Positions 32,713 to 44,897 of a stretch of DNA of 64,000 nucleotides are shown here, one piece after another. The stretch is from Deroplatys truncata (lineage: Eukaryota; Arthropoda; Insecta; Mantodea; Mantidae): the NCBI GenBank assembly GCA_030765065.1, contig CM060979.1, forward strand, positions 22,473,001-22,537,000. Direction: 5' to 3'. A model generated the notes under the pieces. It ran no database searches, was not told the origin of the DNA, and saw only the letters and a list, made by a program, of their open reading frames with translations. The position numbers and the translations under genes are program-made. Numbering within the stretch: the first letter of the stretch is position 1; each line of letters opens with the position of its first letter.

Positions 32713-33337
32713 ATTTGCTCCAAACAGATCCATTTATAGTCTCAGGCTTCTGGGGCTGCTTCCTTTCCTATTGGTCCATTTTTAGCGCCACTCGACGCGT
32801 CTAACTATTTCGAATAAACTTCCAGAGATCTCATTGGTCCAAGTTTAATATAAATCGCGGCTTTTCCTATATTTACCGTTAGGTTATCTGTCTCGCTCAC
32901 TTGGTCACGGCGAATTATCCAATAAAGGGACAAAGGCGTTACACCCTCGCTGTAGGAATAATGTCACTGCGACCCAAAGACATGTCATAAACTAGGTTTT
33001 CTGCCTTCGAAGGCACTATTCCTGTATCTAAAACATTTCGTCGTGGACAGTATTTTAACATAGCGCTTAAATTATTTACATTAAACCATTTATAACTCTA
33101 CTAATATTAGTAACCTAGATAGATACATAACGTTAAATCACCCTTCTTAAAATATACAAGCAGTATGAGAAAAAGATATTTACATAGTACGATTTAACAT
33201 CAATAAAAGTTAATTAATAAATTATCTATAATTACAGTTCTCGGGCCCGGCCTAGAGTTGCCGTTTCAGCGGGAATTGAAGGCGGGATCTCTCGAATACG
33301 AGCCTCACACGTTAGCGCTGGTTAAAAGTTAGTTAAG
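32713..33337. other. unassigned stretch
   Basis: Contains CCAAT-like strings (TTATCCAATAAAGG) and a GC-richer block, but no recognised gene or repeat. Confidence 0.35.
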
Positions 33338-34680
33338 TAGCAAACTTGGTATACAGCATCTTCCAAGGATGCAAGACGAAACATTTAAAATAAATCCCTC
33401 CACCCGAAACTAATCTTTACATGGAAACCTTTTTGAAACTTTTTATTTTGCTAAAAATGGCTTTAGCGATGTTTATTAACACACCATGGGTTTAGCATAT
33501 TTGCAGGACAAATGAAATGCATATCCTGAATTTTCTTGGAATAGCCTGTGAAATCCTCTTCATTTTAAATTACTTTTATAAATTGGTAAGCCGTAAGAGG
33601 TAGACAGGATTTTATTCTAAGGCAGCATTCTTAACAGTTAAATAATTTCAGTCAAATTATATAATATAAATTCAATAACAGCCCGCCTTAAAGCAATATG
33701 TGTCTGTAACAATATACAAAAAGTGTATATTACAGTCATTGTATATGTTTATATAATTGCACACATGTTCAATAATGTTATGTGAATATATTACGTAATT
33801 TAATAATGTAGGAGCTGCGAGAAAAATAGCTTAAAAGTTGCTAACAGTGAGGCAACAATGAGGCAATAATGAATTAGAATGTTTAATAATAATACATCTA
33901 ATTCTTGGAGCAGCAATAATGTAATTTTTGAGACAGTTTATAAATAGCCAATCAACAACCAGAAAAAAGCGTAATTAAATAAAAGTATACTATTGGATTA
34001 GGAATAGCCCATCAGAGACTTGAAATACAGAAATTTACAAATTTAGGCAGTAGAAATGAATTCAGTTGGTTGTATACAGTGTTCCTAACCGGACGCGAGA
34101 TGTGTCATCGAGAAATTTAATACGTATTCGTGTGAGACGAAAATAGTTTACGTGTTAAAAAGTGCAAGTAATTAATAAAAGAATCTCACAGCTCTCTATA
34201 TCAGTGAAGTGTTATTTAAATCGTGTCAAGGATTAATAAATATAGTGAAGTAAAAATTATAATCTGTGTAAGCCTACATTCTTAGCCGCACTACGCCTTG
34301 CAAAGAAATCCATGTCTCTAACAATAATACTGACGCAGCCGAGGCAAACATAAATATATAATATTTAAAGAAACATTCAAATTACAAAGTTAATATTTTT
34401 AAATTTGGGATGAAGGCTACCGGGTTCCATACGTGCGGTTGCAACTACTTCAAGTTCGGCTCCCCAACAGTCGAAATATAATACATCTCCTTCAATAAAA
34501 CTACTTCAAATTGGCTCCCAAGGCGTGGGGCAAATAACAACGTAATAACAAAAAAAAAAAAACTTCATTACACAAAAAATTTAGATCTCGTTAAAACACA
34601 ATTTCCGGTATATTATGTATTACTGGTTTGAATTTTCAAATACTTTATACTTATTTTTTGGCGACTTACAGTTATCACTA
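33338..34680 (+). mobile_element. HINE copy split by a solo LTR
   Basis: HINE sequence 33338-33617 (from CAAACTTGGTATACAGCATC to GGTAGACAGGATTTT) continues at 34568 with TTACACAAAAAATTTAG. Other copies read AAATTTTACTACACAAAAAA without a break. Both HINE ends are missing. Confidence 0.7.
33618..34567 (+). mobile_element. solo LTR, copy C
   Basis: Starts TAAGGCAG (TG to TA change) and ends with an A run and CTTCA. The order of internal blocks equals copy B. The CCAAT segment is near 33940-34010 and AGAATCTCACAGCTC near 34180. Target duplication is not intact (ATTC left, TTAC right), but the surrounding HINE shows the insertion point. Confidence 0.75.
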
Positions 34681-35610
34681 ATTATTATTGATTGACCTTA
34701 TAACCCGGGACTTAAATTATTTACGATATTGTAAGTCGCCATTGTGGTATGTTAACTCAAACTGAATTTGAGAACACCTTGCTTTGCCGGGGAAAATGTG
34801 AGTCAGTTGGAGAACGTAATGCTGTACCGACACGGTAGCGTAGTTGTTAGTGCAGCGACACGAAAGCCGAATATTCGTGGTTCAAATTTCCGGCTATAAC
34901 ATTGAGCTTTTCAGTCTAATTCTACCTTCCCAAAATTCTTAAGAAGTTTCTATGTAACTACATGATAAAATACTCCGAATGCAACTAAAAGCAGACAGTG
35001 ATATTTGTGTGGAGAACCTATGCCACAGTTTTCTAGGTAACCTCCGTCGATGGCGTTGCTACTAAATAACTTAGGCCATGTACGTGTCCCTTTTATCTTT
35101 TACGAGTTTGCAATGCGAATGCGATGTCCCCCTTCCCCCGTGCCGTCGTTGTGATCCATTATGCGAATGCTAAACAGTCCATTCACGGACAAAGGGGGGT
35201 ATTTTAAAGCTTTGTGAACATTTTCGTGCAATACATTTTAGCGCTCATTGACCGGACATCGACGTTATACCGTATTATTCACAATGAAAAATCAGTGCAT
35301 TGTTTTTGCTTTTAAAAGCTTAATCTCCATGTGAACCGTAAAGCAAATTAATGAAATTGCTCCAAAATAGGTAACTTGCTTTTACGCGATTTTATACAAA
35401 AGTTTTTATAGTTGGTTCATTTGATGTGTCAGACTGCGGCAGGGATGGGGTACTTGTGCAGTTGAGATAATTAAATTGAGGCTTAGAGTACTTGCTGTCT
35501 TGAAAAATGTAAAAGGGCATATTTCCCAGCTATTGAATATGCGTAACACATTTCTTTCGATATCCGTTAACTTCCTCGACCAGTTGCATATTAGGTTTAG
35601 ATTATATGAT
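34681..35610. other. mostly unassigned, includes a SINE head at 34835-34925
   Basis: 34835-34925 has GGTAGCGTAGTTGTTAG (A box) and GTGGTTCAAATTTCC (B box) about 40 bases apart, a tRNA-derived SINE head with an unknown body. The remainder is anonymous. Confidence 0.5.
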
Positions 35611-35700
35611 ACCGAGCGGGACGGCTGCGTCTGTGGCCCGCATTCGGGAGACCGTGGGTTCGATTCCCGTGGCTGACCTTCCTGACCCTGGTAAACGTCA
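35611..35700 (+). mobile_element. tRNA-derived SINE head
   Basis: ACCGAGCGGGACGGCTGCG, then GGGTTCGATTCCCG, a perfect B box in a tRNA-like setting. This GAGCG-GACGGCTG type of head resembles heads common in insect SINEs. No full SINE body is recognisable after 35700. Confidence 0.65.
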
Positions 35701-35875
35701 GAGAGTCCCCAGAGTCTGGAAGTATGAGAGAGAGTATGATCTGATGATTAAAAACCAAAGTGCAACGACAAGAGTTACACGAATTAACACCACTGTCAAG
35801 GCAATAAGTTCTAAAGGAAAGGTCGCCGACAAGACCAATGCAGTTAAAGGCGCGGTATAAATGGGATTAAACAAA

Positions 35876-36627
35876 TCTGATGTGTTACACTCACATGACA
35901 TTCTCTACTCTTTTACAATGTTAATCTTATTGCTAATTTTCTTGTAGATGCAAGGAGAATTGGTAGGTTTTAAGCGATAGTCAAATATTTTAAGAGCAGG
36001 TTGCTATGTGGAGTATTCCATTCTCTTTGCATTACCAGGACAAAAAAAGTGAATAACGAATTTGAGAAAAAGTATAAGAACTGGAAAATTTAAGGGAATA
36101 ACAAGCAACATCTCGAAAATGGTTCACTCAACAACAAAAAATGTATATGACACAAATTGTGTATTTTAACGCGATCTACATTTTTTGTATAGTAACATTT
36201 TATCTATCTCTTATGGTTTACCAGTTATGCAAAAGTCGATCACAATGAAGAATACTTTTGGAGACATTCCCAGAAAATTCAAGATATACATTTTATTTGT
36301 CATGAAATTATCTTAAATATATGATACTTTAATCAAAATCGTTAGAGCCATTTTTGAGAAAATTAAAATTTTCGAAAAATGTTCCATTTCAGGAGGATAC
36401 TACACCTAAATACCAAGTTTGGTGTTTATTCGAGTGTTCGTTTCTGAGTTATGCTGTTCACCACAAATAGAGACACACACACACAGACACGCACACGGAC
36501 ATGTTTCCAAAATACATTTTTTGGATTCAGGAGGCCTCAAAACATGTATTTCCGGTGAAATCTCGGTATCGAATTTTTGAGTGGAATACAATACTTTCCC
36601 TACTTACTATACGTAGTAGAGAAAGTA
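35876..36627 (-). mobile_element. HINE copy with small deletions
   Basis: The 3' end TCTGATGTG is at 35876. The 5' end CGTAGTAGAGAAAGTA is at 36612-36627. The usual segment between ATGTTCCAT and ATACT is deleted (36382-36396). The microsatellite is a short ACACACAC tract near 36472. Confidence 0.85.
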
Positions 36628-36984
36628 AAAAAGGATTATACAAAATTCCTTTGGAATGAAGAGGATTTCACAAGCTATTCTCAGGAAATTCAAGATATAC
36701 ATTTTATTTTTCATGCAAGTATCTTTAATATACGCTATTTTAATCAAAATCGTTAGAGCCATTTTTAAAGAATCTAAATTTTCGAAAAATGTTCCAGTAA
36801 AGGGTAGTTGGGTAGGGAAGTTTCTTGAAAGTATTCACACACATGGAGCTTTTTCTAAATATGTGTTTTTGGATTCGGGGGACCTCAAAACATGTATTTC
36901 CGGTGAAATCTTGGTATCTAATTTTTGGGTGGTATGCAGCACCTTTCCTACCTACTACGTGCGTGGTAGAGAAAGTAAAAATCT
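36628..36984 (-). mobile_element. HINE tandem partial
   Basis: Begins at interior sequence GGATTATACAAAATTCC and ends GTGGTAGAGAAAGTA near 36984. It is fused to the 5' end of the preceding copy through an A run, like the junctions at 6735 and 28987. Confidence 0.75.
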
Positions 36985-36999
36985 GATCTTCAGCCTGCT

Positions 37000-37131
37000 G
37001 CATCCTTCATATACTTACAACGTAATGTGTAATGAAATGTTATCTTGATTAACATGATGTAGAAGAACAGACTTTGTAAGAATATATTGTAGAGACTGAG
37101 TAGGGAAAGTCGTGTGAATACGACGTCATGT
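37000..37131 (+). mobile_element. HINE 3'-end fragment
   Basis: CTTACAACGTAATGTGTAAT, TTGATTAACATGATGTAG and GAGTAGGGAAAGTCGTGTGA: the last 130 bases of an old copy in + orientation. Confidence 0.6.
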
Positions 37132-38029
37132 TTTTTTATCATGTTGTTAATCTGGTGGGTAAGCGATTAAATGTGGGCGCAGTGAGGTAGAAAAGCTTTC
37201 TGGCTTTAAACCACAAAATGGAGTTGCGACGGACGTCAATATATGCTTCTTGCACGTGGGAGGACCATACAAAATTAATCCCGAGAGGCAAACATTGGGT
37301 CCCAAGGGAGGTGATAAGACTTGAACGATAAGTAGGCTTCGAACCTTTAAACCCTGAACAGCGCACTCAGGTTAATGGTTTGAAGGGCTTAGCGCCGTGT
37401 CACACGGACGGACAGCTACGCTAGTACTCCACAGAATGCATAGTTGCAAGGCACGCTTCTATTGCTTTAGGTATAGTCGAACCAGACTTAGAACAGGAGT
37501 TGATGTAAACAAAACGTTTTGTATCAGCTGTGAGGAACAAACTGCTCATTATTGTCGTATGGATGAAGAAGAGTGATGAACGACACCGCACAGAATGAAA
37601 CGGAAACTACAGCCTTCTTTGGTTTCACTATTGATGTTATTTACTAATTCAAATTAATCAAAATTTACGACTATTTGATTAACATACTTCCTGAAAAACC
37701 GCAGATAATCAGGCATCAAGTTGGGTTCTAAGAGAGGAGCGGTTATAGTTAATATCAAATCAACCAAATAAACTTTATTTTGAAACTTTATGGTCCAGAT
37801 TAACTTGATTTCTACCAGGTGGCCCAACCACGCCATATTTCGAGTGTGCAGATGTCCCTTCTTGCTTCAAGAGTTGCAGAACTCAACGGGGCAATTCAGG
37901 TCAGTGGGAATTAGCGAGAGCGAGTGTTTTTTAAGTTCCATTTATACCCCGCCTTTAACTACAATGGTCTTGTCTTTCCTGTGGAACAAATTATTGCCTA
38001 TCTATTAAACTTCGGTCTTTAATCACACA
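37132..38029. other. unassigned stretch
   Basis: No recognised gene. 37300-37390 has a weak tRNA-like look in reverse (GGTTCGAAGCC) but no convincing A box. Confidence 0.4.
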
Positions 38030-38156
38030 TATTCTGGGGAGGATAGGAAATAATCTTGGCCAAGGAAAAATTCCCATCCCCCAGCTATGAATCGAATCCA
38101 AAACCTCACACAGCAGGCAGGTACTCTATCGACTGAGGTACGGGGCCAGCCGAACT
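38030..38156 (-). mobile_element. tRNA-derived SINE head and body start
   Basis: In reverse complement: GGCCCCGTACCTCAGTCGAT (A box TACCTCAGTCG), then TTTTGGATTCGATTC (B box). The stretch after the B box (GGGGGATGGGAATTTTTCC) belongs to the body. The 3' end is not determined. Confidence 0.6.
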
Positions 38157-38398
38157 TTGTTCTTCCTCTTGCTTATCAGCAAAGACGATGAACGGATCCC
38201 GCTTATTGAGAGGCACTTCCAGACTTGCACTAGAGGTAATGTGTGTGATGATAAACAAAAACAGACCGAAAAGGTCTTAGAAAATTTTCCACTTCAGTTA
38301 CACAGACTTCGTTTTCGAGGGAATAAACTCACTTTTTAGACTGACTAATAATCAAAATATCTTTATTTGATCTATCTGTATCCGCCCATAGTTATTTT

Positions 38399-39276
38399 TA
38401 CTTTCTCTACTACGTATAGTAAGTAGGGGAAGTATTGCATTCCACCCAAAAATTCGATACCGAGATTTCACCGGAAATACATGTTTTGAGACCTCCTGAA
38501 TCCAAAAAAAGCATTTTTGGAAACATGTCTGTGTGTGTGTCTGTGTGTGTGTGTGTGTGTGTGTCTGTGTGTGTGTATGTCTGTGAACAGCATAACTCAA
38601 AAACGAACAGTCGGATAAACACCAAACTTGGTAATTAGGATCAGTATCTTCCAGAGATGCGACACGAAGGTTTTCAAGAAAATCCCCCCACCCCAGACTA
38701 CCCTTTACATGGAACATTTTTCGAAAATTTTAATTTTCTCAAAAATGGCTCTAACGATTTTGATTAAAATATCATATGTTTAAGATATTGTCATGAGAAA
38801 TGAAATGTATATCTCGAATTTTCTGGGAATGTCTCCAAAAGTATTCTTCATTGTGAACGACTTTTGCATAACTGGTAAACCATAAGAGATAGACAAACTT
38901 TTACTACACAAAAAATGTAGATCTCGTTAAAATACACAACTTATGTCATATACATTTTTTTTGTTGAGTGAACCGTTTTCGAGATATTGCTTGTTATTCC
39001 CTTAAATTTTCCAATACTTATACTTTTTCTCAAATTCGTTATTCATTTTTTTATGTCCTGGACTTGCAAAGAGAATGGAATGCGCCGCATAGCAACCAGC
39101 GTTAAAATATTTGACCATCGCTTAAAAGCTACCATATTCCCCTTGCATCTACAAGAAAATTAGCAATAAGATTGACATCTCGATATCTCGATTAACATAA
39201 AGCATATGGAGAATAGGCGTTTGTAAAAATAGATTGTACAAGAGTAGAGAAAGTCATGTGAGTGTAACACATCAGA
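38399..39276 (+). mobile_element. HINE copy, full length, well preserved
   Basis: Starts TACTTTCTCTACTACG after a T run and ends ACACATCAGA at 39276 before seven T. The TG/TC microsatellite is at 38528-38583. It is close to consensus and a good reference copy. Confidence 0.92.
38528..38583. repeat. (TG)n with TC interruptions, in a HINE
   Basis: Same relative position as in other HINE copies. Confidence 0.95.
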
Positions 39277-39385
39277 TTTTTTTAAATTGTGTTTACGTTG
39301 TTCTTGTCTTAACATTACGGACTATAAGCAACAAACATGAGAGCACGCATCATTTCACTTCCATTGCTATTATAACTGTTTATTG

Positions 39386-39430
<45 letters not shown>

Positions 39431-39877
39431 CATCATCTAACGGAACTTCTATGCTGACTTCGCTCATTGAATAGATGTTTGAAATTTTGCCGCTGTTGGT
39501 ACGATAATCCTCTCCGTGCATTCGTTCTTAGAACCTCTGGTGTGGTGGTGGCGATTTTTAGGGCGTTAATGCGCCAGTTGCCCAATAACCTGTGTTTGCT
39601 TGGAATTGCCCTTGAGCTCTACAACTCTTTTAACGCTCACGTCAAATACGCCGCAGTTGGGCCACCTGATATAAATTACTGATAGCCTTACAAGACATTG
39701 AAAAATCCAGTTTTTTTGAATTTTTAGAACAGTAGTCCTTTTCCTGTAAAATTTTGAAAATATGAAAAAAAACACGCGCTTTGATTTACAAAAAGGGGTT
39801 TTACATCCGTAAAGTGGTGATTTACTGTTCCTTTTAAACGCTTTTAATAGCGCAATTTAACACCAGATAATAACGTA
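39277..39877. other. unassigned stretch with ATT microsatellite
   Basis: (ATT)n at 39388-39427. The remainder is anonymous. Confidence 0.5.
39388..39427. repeat. (ATT)n microsatellite
   Basis: About 13 ATT units. Confidence 0.95.
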
Positions 39878-40660
39878 GAGGAGACCGGGGTAATGCCGAA
39901 CACTTAAGGTTTTAGGCTCAGTCATGGAAAATGTCAGGCTCTGTTAGAAAAAACTAACAAGGTATTTCTAAACTAAAACATTTTCCCTGTATGTATCCAT
40001 CAGAATAATATTTCAAATATGACTTGGTCACCTGAAAAATGAGTTTTAAAAACTAAGAACAATGTTCTTTGCTACAGGGGTAAAGGTTAACATCTTGGAT
40101 ACGTTTTTTATAAGTTGGTAGAAATAAACAGCATAACAATCAAAACATTATGACACTTCCGTAAACCTAATAAACTATTACAATCCAATTAGACATTCCC
40201 TGAACGTGTACAAAAATCAATACGAATGCCTCAGCTTTCTTTTCCTAGGAACTGCAGTCGTTGTGAGTCCCATTTTTTGCAAGCTATATTTAAACTATAA
40301 TTAAACACTTGTGTTCAATTGTTTATCTTGTCCAAATTCGCCATAAATACAAAAGAAATCTCAACAATGCGCTATCAAGTCACCATCCTCTCAAAATCAG
40401 AACGATTTTGTTATATACCTTCTTCTGAAGCTGTGAAACTGGTTGCTTTACTGTAAGATGGCTTACAATTCTTCTTCATCACCTCTTCTGCCTTTTTTGG
40501 TTCTTTTAAGAGCTAAATTTTCTGCTTCCAGCTGAATTTACGGTTCCCTTTCCTGAAACTTTGCTCTTATGGGAGCACCCGTCAGCTCTTCTGGGTGTTG
40601 TTTCAGCTTCCTTGTATTTCTGTATTCAGATGTTGCCGAAGGGCCTGGAATTCAAGCTAT
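39878..40660 (-). mobile_element. pogo-like DNA transposon, one end preserved
   Basis: The left end at 39878, after TA, reads GAGGAGACCGGGGTAATGCC and then GAACACTTAAGG. This resembles the end of the element at 23688-24601 in the GGTAATG(G/C)CG...TAAGG core. A transposase C-terminal scrap lies at 40464-40619 on the minus strand. The opposite end is not found; R3 sequence begins near 40690. Confidence 0.5.
40464..40619 (-). pseudogene. possible pogo-like transposase C-terminal scrap
   Basis: About 52 codons with one internal TAA. T-R-K-L-K-Q-H-P-E-E-L-T-G-A-P-I-R is followed by a charged stretch ending R-G-D-E-E-E-L. Pogo-like transposases have a similar L-T-x-x-P motif followed by a charged linker after the DDE domain. 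The match is short, and the call leans on the transposon end at 39878. Confidence 0.4.
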
Positions 40661-40689
40661 AGGATAGGACTAGTTAACGCAGGGGGACA

Positions 40690-40858
40690 TCTGGCACCGA
40701 ATTCCAATGGATCTTTTGTGCGTACATCCCCGGGAGGAACCGATGAGGTGAGGGAACTACAGGAGACTTAAAGGTTGCAGAGACAGGCCAGCGAAAGTTT
40801 ACAAAGACGCGCAGAGTTCCCTTACAGTTCCAGGGTTGAAATAAATAGAAGGGAAAAA
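40690..40858 (+). repeat. dispersed repeat R3, fragment
   Basis: CATCCCCGGGAGGAACCGAT, GGGAACTACAGGAGAC and CGCGCAGAGTTCCC follow the order of R3 at 57730-57830. Confidence 0.55.
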
Positions 40859-42497
40859 TCTAATGGGTTACATTCACATGACTACTAAGTTTACCCACTA
40901 TTTTTTTGTTTTTATATAGCTTCTAAAACTATTCTTAAGAAAGCTTATTTTTCTGTCTACTTCATGTTAATCCAGATAAGAATTTGCAGTAATAATTGCA
41001 ATTCGTTGTAGGTGCTAAGGAGATATTCGAATTGACTGTCAGATGTTTAAAACCGGCTCACTATATGCTGGCCTTGAAATTCCAAAATTTTTCCAAGACT
41101 TTGCGGCAACTATATAGGCTTTAAAACATGACAAAATTTTGAAACATTTTAATGTAATAATAACGGATATGTCATAAATGATTATTGCGTCAAAACAGGA
41201 AATCTTTACTGTAGTACGTGTTTGTCTCTCTTATGGTTTACCCTTATACAAAACTATACAAAATTCCTTCCGAATGAAGGGAATTTTACAGGCTAATCTC
41301 GGAGAATTCAATGTGTACATTTTATTTTTCTGTAATTATCTTAAAAATATATAGTTGTCATTTTTGAGAAAGTAAAAATATTGAAAATTTTTTACATATA
41401 AAGGCTGACTTTAGGTTGGGAGATTTTGATGATAACCTTTCTGTCACAACTCTGAAAGATACTGAAGTTAAGTACTAACTTTAATATTTATCGGACGTTT
41501 CGTTCTTGAGTTATGCTGCTCATAGACGCGCGCGGGCGCACGCACACACACATGAAAACTGTTTTTTACTTTCTCTACTACGTATAGTAAGTAGGGGAAG
41601 TATTGTATTCCACCCAAAATTCGATACCGAGATTTCATAGGAAATACATGTTTTGAGGTGCACTGAATGCATATAAAGCATTTTTGGAAACCTGTCCGTG
41701 TGTGTGTGCCTGTGAACAGCATAACTCAGAAACGAACAGTCGGATAAACACCAAACTTTGTATTTAGGTTCAGTATCTTCCAGAGATGCGACACGACGGT
41801 TTTCAAGAAAATCCCACCACCCCAGACTATCCTTTACATGGAACATTTTTCGAAAATTTTAATTTTCTCAAAAATGGCTCTAACGATTTTGAATAAAATA
41901 CCATAAGTTTAAGACTTTTTATGGCAAATGAATTGTATATCTCAAATTTTCTGGGAATGTCTCCAAAAGTATTCTTCATTGTGAACGACTTTTGCATAAC
42001 TGGTTAACCATAAGAGATAGACAAAATTTCACTACACAAAAAATGTAGATCGCCTTAAAATACACACTTTATGTCATATACATTTTTTTTGTTGAGTGAA
42101 CCATTTTCGAGATGTTGCTTGTTATTCCCTTAAATTTTTCAATACTGATACCTTTTCTCAAATGGGAATTCGTTATCCATTTTTTTTGTCCTGGTAAGGC
42201 AAAGAGAATGGAATACTCCACATAGCAACCAGCTCTTAAAATATTTGACTATCGCTTAAAGTCTACCAATATTAGTCTATTAGTAATAATATTAACATCT
42301 CGATTAACACGAAGCATATGGAGAATAAGCGTTTGTAAAAATAGTTTGTACAAGAGTGGAGAAAGTCATGTGAGTGTAACACATCAGATTTTTATTCAGG
42401 GGCCCCAAAACATATATTTAGAGTGAAATCTCGACACTGAAGTTTAGGTTGGAACATAATGCTTCCTCTACCTAGTAGTTACATGGTAGAGAAAGTA
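40859..42497 (-). mobile_element. older HINE interrupted by a younger HINE
   Basis: The old copy runs 40859-41566 (3' end at left, TCTAATGGGTTACATTCAC) and resumes at 42389-42497 (ATTCAGGGGCCCCAAAAC to TGGTAGAGAAAGTA). The copy between them (41567-42388) is in the opposite orientation. Other copies read a T run immediately before GGATTCAGG, so the young copy entered that T run. Confidence 0.85.
41567..42388 (+). mobile_element. young HINE nested in an old HINE
   Basis: Starts TACTTTCTCTACTACG and ends ACACATCAGA. The microsatellite is short (GTGTGTGTGTGCCTG near 41698). A small deletion removes the bases before ATTAGTCTATTAG near 42272. It is flanked on both sides by T from the host T run. 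Confidence 0.9.
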
Positions 42498-43309
42498 ACC
42501 AGTGCTGTGTTTTCATATAAAGTTTATTTTAAATAAAATATTATTAATATATTCCCACCTAAGCTTTATTCTAGGAGAAAGAAACTGTTCAATCCTACTT
42601 TATGAAAGTGGTAAAGATCTAAAACAGCAAAACCTCTGTTATCAAAGAGGTTCTTTGTGTTTTTTATTTGCGACCTGCAGAGAAATACAAACTTCTTAGG
42701 AAAAAACGCCACACTAAAATCTTATAGAGCACTTTTTAGTTTTAATTAATCGTTTTCCATCAAAGGTATCTCACTCGCTTACTTTGTGCCGTTATAATTC
42801 TATGAGGTGCATCGGAATAGAGCTCTTCCCCACACAAAATTAATTAAAATTGTTGCTGTGAAGTTTTTTATTACTTTTCTAAACATTGCGTATCATTGCA
42901 CTGGGCTTGCTAATTGATTTACGTTACCGTGGGCTACCTTTCTTCCTAGTCGCTCTGTGTGCATTTCAAAATGTGATGGCCATTGCCTAATTGCATGCAA
43001 CATTTACAAGGAATCAATCGAAGAAAAGAGATAAAGGCGTATTCAGGATGGCTAACTACAAAAAACAGCAGAAGATTACGCTCAATACCAGGAATAATCA
43101 GAGAGACTAAGAAAATAGTTACAGCTGGTACGAGGGCGATACTAAAAGTGTTTAGAATGACATGTTTATAAAAGCAAATGAAATTTCTTTATATTTGACA
43201 GAAACTTTCTGATGTTTTGCGAGTGGATTGAGGTTTAGTTAGTGCAATTTGCTCTAGTAGTTTGTTAATTACGATTATCATCATTTAATGATTTTATGTG
43301 CACCCTAAA
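42498..43309. other. unassigned AT-rich stretch
   Basis: No recognised repeat or gene. Confidence 0.5.
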
Positions 43310-44050
43310 ATGAATGTAACCAGGAAACATTTTCGGACTATGAATGTCGTCAACGCTTAAAAAATTTGAAGATCGGCTTAGAAATGTGTTTGGAGAAGCC
43401 GCCCCCTCTAAGGCAACAATTTATAATTGCTACAACAAATTCAAAAGAGATCGGTTGTTTAAGGAATTTCGTGAAGGACGCCCAAGAACTGCTGTTACTG
43501 ATGAAAAATTGCCACTGTTTGAGCAACGCTTGAAGAAGATTAACGGACATCTTATGAATTTATTCGAGCGACAATGGACATTGGTATGGATCAAATCCAA
43601 AACATTTTACGTCAACAGTTAGACGTGAGAAAACTTTGTTGTCGATGGATTCCACATAACTGACTCCCAATCAAAAAACGGCAACACATTGGTGCGTAAA
43701 AAATCTAGAAAAATTCCAAGGTGGCACTTCAAATTTGGTTGGAATATTGCTACTGGTAATAAATCTTGGATTTATTGTTATGATTCTGAAAAGAAAATCG
43801 GCTCAATGGGTCTTTTTAACAGAACCTAAGCCTACGAAAGTTCAACGAATTCGCGGTGCTGGTAAGAACATTATTGTTAGTTTTTTTTTTTAAACGGGGC
43901 ACATTGCTACATTAGAAGATACACTTACTTTTACTTACAAATGGTACACAAGTGTCTATTTACCGCAAATGTTTGAAAAATTTCGTGAAAAGCGCTCAAA
44001 AGGAAAATTCATATTACTTGATGACAACTCTGGCGATCACTAAATTCTAA
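43310..44050 (+). pseudogene. mariner transposase relic, frameshifted and truncated
   Basis: Begins M-N-V-T-R-K-H-F-R-T. After a frameshift it reads F-G-E-A-A-P-S-K-A-T-I-Y-N-C-Y-N-K-F and R-E-G-R-P-R-T-A-V-T-D-E, which is the mariner DNA-binding region and linker. Another frame has M-D-I-G-M-D-Q-I-Q-N-I-L, then R-K-L-C-C-R-W-I-P-H-N. The first catalytic motif is T-G-N-K-S-W-I-Y (expected T-G-D-E-S-W), so the first Asp is Asn. The second appears as I-L-L-D-D-N-S. Sequence similarity ends near 44050, and no terminal repeats were found. Several frameshifts and stops mean it is long dead. Confidence 0.75.
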
Positions 44051-44897
44051 ATCACGGTTTAGTCCCACTCTCACGTTCCTCCTTAGGGCAAATACCTTTT
44101 GCTAAACCTGTTCGTTGCTCAATGTTCGCGGGGAATTGACTTCTCTTGACTTTCGATCCCCTTGTAAGGGAGCGTGGCCGGCTGTCTCCTTCTCTTCCCG
44201 TCTGCCAGCAATCCAACAATTGGGAGCAGGTCGCCCAGGTTTACCTTGGCGGGATGTAAATCGCCACAGTATCTAGCCGCAAATGCGGCTTTACCTGTGC
44301 GATACAGTAGGTAAGTAAAGATTTACGCAAGCTTTTTTGTTTGTGGTCAATGGGCGGAGTTAGGCTTTCTGCATTGCCATTGGCTGGGTCTCGGCGAACC
44401 CACCTGGGTGGTTATGGTGACCAAGCCCAATACTGCTATCACCACGCCTTCATCACCTCACAACCCCATCCCTTCCAAACAACATATAAAAAAAATCCCT
44501 AAACACAACACCTTTCCCCACCCTACTTAAAACCATCGCTAACCCACAGTCCCTTTCCCTAAAACCCTTCTTCAGCCAGTAAAGGACAGCAGTCCTGGCA
44601 TGGCAACAGTCGGGAGACACCACCTGGACACAGGTGGTTTCCTCTCCCAGCGACATTCCCTGAAGTGCTTAACTTTGGCGGCTGCTTGCGTGGTCGTCAA
44701 GCTAAGCGACCGGCTGGCAGCGAAGGGGGATGCAATTTGGGTTAGGGTTTGAGGAATATCCAGGCGGGTGGGTCACCGCTAGACGTTCACTCATCCAGCT
44801 AGTGACCAAGCCCGATGCTGCTTAACTTGGGGGAACTTGTGAAGGGTAGGAATGGCAGCCTTTAAGTCCGGGGGCCCAAGGCGTCGAGGCCAGCTGA
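44051..44897. repeat. R5 repeat interrupted by an unknown 215-bp block
   Basis: 44276-44445 and 44665-44740 match 13305-13530. The block between (about 44450-44664) is C-rich and contains the perfect short inverted repeat ACCACCTGGACACAGGTGGT. A second, weaker R5-like segment follows at about 44760-44840 (GGTGGGTCACCGC, GACCAAGCCCGATGCTGCTT). Confidence 0.5.
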
